Shown here: in pieces, positions 63,969-64,000 of the stretch
Position numbering within the stretch: the stretch's first letter is position 1
Layout: every line of letters starts with the position of its first letter
Assembly (NCBI RefSeq): GCF_000255655.1
Contig: NZ_JH636434.1
Location: 478,896-542,895, forward strand
Direction of reading: 5' to 3'
DNA: 64,000 nt
Source: Schlesneria paludicola DSM 18645
GTDB lineage: Bacteria; Planctomycetota; Planctomycetia; Planctomycetales; Planctomycetaceae
Notes under the pieces: model-generated
Told to the model about the DNA's origin: nothing
The model's database searches: none
The model's input: only the letters and a program-made list of their open reading frames with translations
Program-made: the position numbers and the translations under genes

Positions 63969-64000
63969 GTGTCCGAAGCCACCCGAATCGCGTCGACATT
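63969..64000 (+). CDS. trpA: Probable trpA 5' end (runs off the window)
   Basis: A GTG at 63969 opens a frame reading MSEATRIAST before the window ends. The position just after trpB and the pattern (short polar start before the F-x-x-L of TrpA) fit tryptophan synthase alpha chain, but only 10 residues are seen, so this rests mainly on gene order. Confidence 0.4.
   Translation, partial: MSEATRIAST

Overview
The window looks like chromosomal DNA of a planctomycete. The support is a DUF1559 pilin-like protein with the C-terminal H-X9-DG motif, a TIGR03067 protein, a DUF1501 protein, an ECF sigma factor placed next to a 14-repeat WD40 serine/threonine kinase, long weakly organised intergenic stretches and moderate GC. 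I would place it near Schlesneria/Planctomicrobium-like lineages, but the genus is a guess.

Layout. 0-2 kb: an accessory scar, with two IS3-family transposase remnants, the 3' half of a tRNA-Pro(GGG) still followed by its terminator (an attachment-site signature), and one DUF4241-like gene. 2-14 kb: an SDR oxidoreductase, a sigma-54 (NtrC-type) response regulator divergent from a large hybrid histidine kinase, an OprP-like porin and an EmrAB-type efflux pair. 14-27 kb: a respiratory block with formate dehydrogenase (DUF1641, FDH, DUF2721, FdhD), cytochrome bd oxidase (CydAB) and a DUF7009-like protein; then a divergent Ca2+/H+ antiporter, molybdopterin genes moaA-moaE-moaD and a di-haem cytochrome c peroxidase. 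28-40 kb: haloperoxidase-like hydrolase, Dps, WD40 kinase with ECF sigma, a soluble histidine kinase and two tandem Old Yellow Enzymes. 40-50 kb: oxalate-decarboxylase-like bicupin, DUF1559 protein, HAD phosphatase, papain-like peptidase and a large inverse-autotransporter/beta-helix protein. 50-56 kb: a DGPF/YCII protein with an ECF42-type sigma factor, DUF1398, a MarR regulator under a near-perfect 44-bp palindrome, a second ECF sigma with SDR, DUF1330 and TIGR03067 genes, and a decayed porin 3' end. 57-64 kb: a DUF1501-SUMF1 fusion, a kinase with a degenerate SUMF1-like tail, trpB and the first bases of a probable trpA.

Working together. Three strong sigma-54 (-24/-12) promoters are visible: one ahead of the DUF7009/cyd/fdh block, one ahead of the Ca2+/H+ antiporter (these two diverge from one intergenic region) and one ahead of the oxalate decarboxylase. 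With the NtrC-type activator in the same window, this suggests an undescribed sigma-54 regulon for (calcium) oxalate use: oxalate to formate + CO2 (OxdC), formate to CO2 (FDH with Moco genes), electrons to O2 (cytochrome bd), and Ca2+ export (Cax). The promoters are read directly from the sequence; the pathway link is inference.
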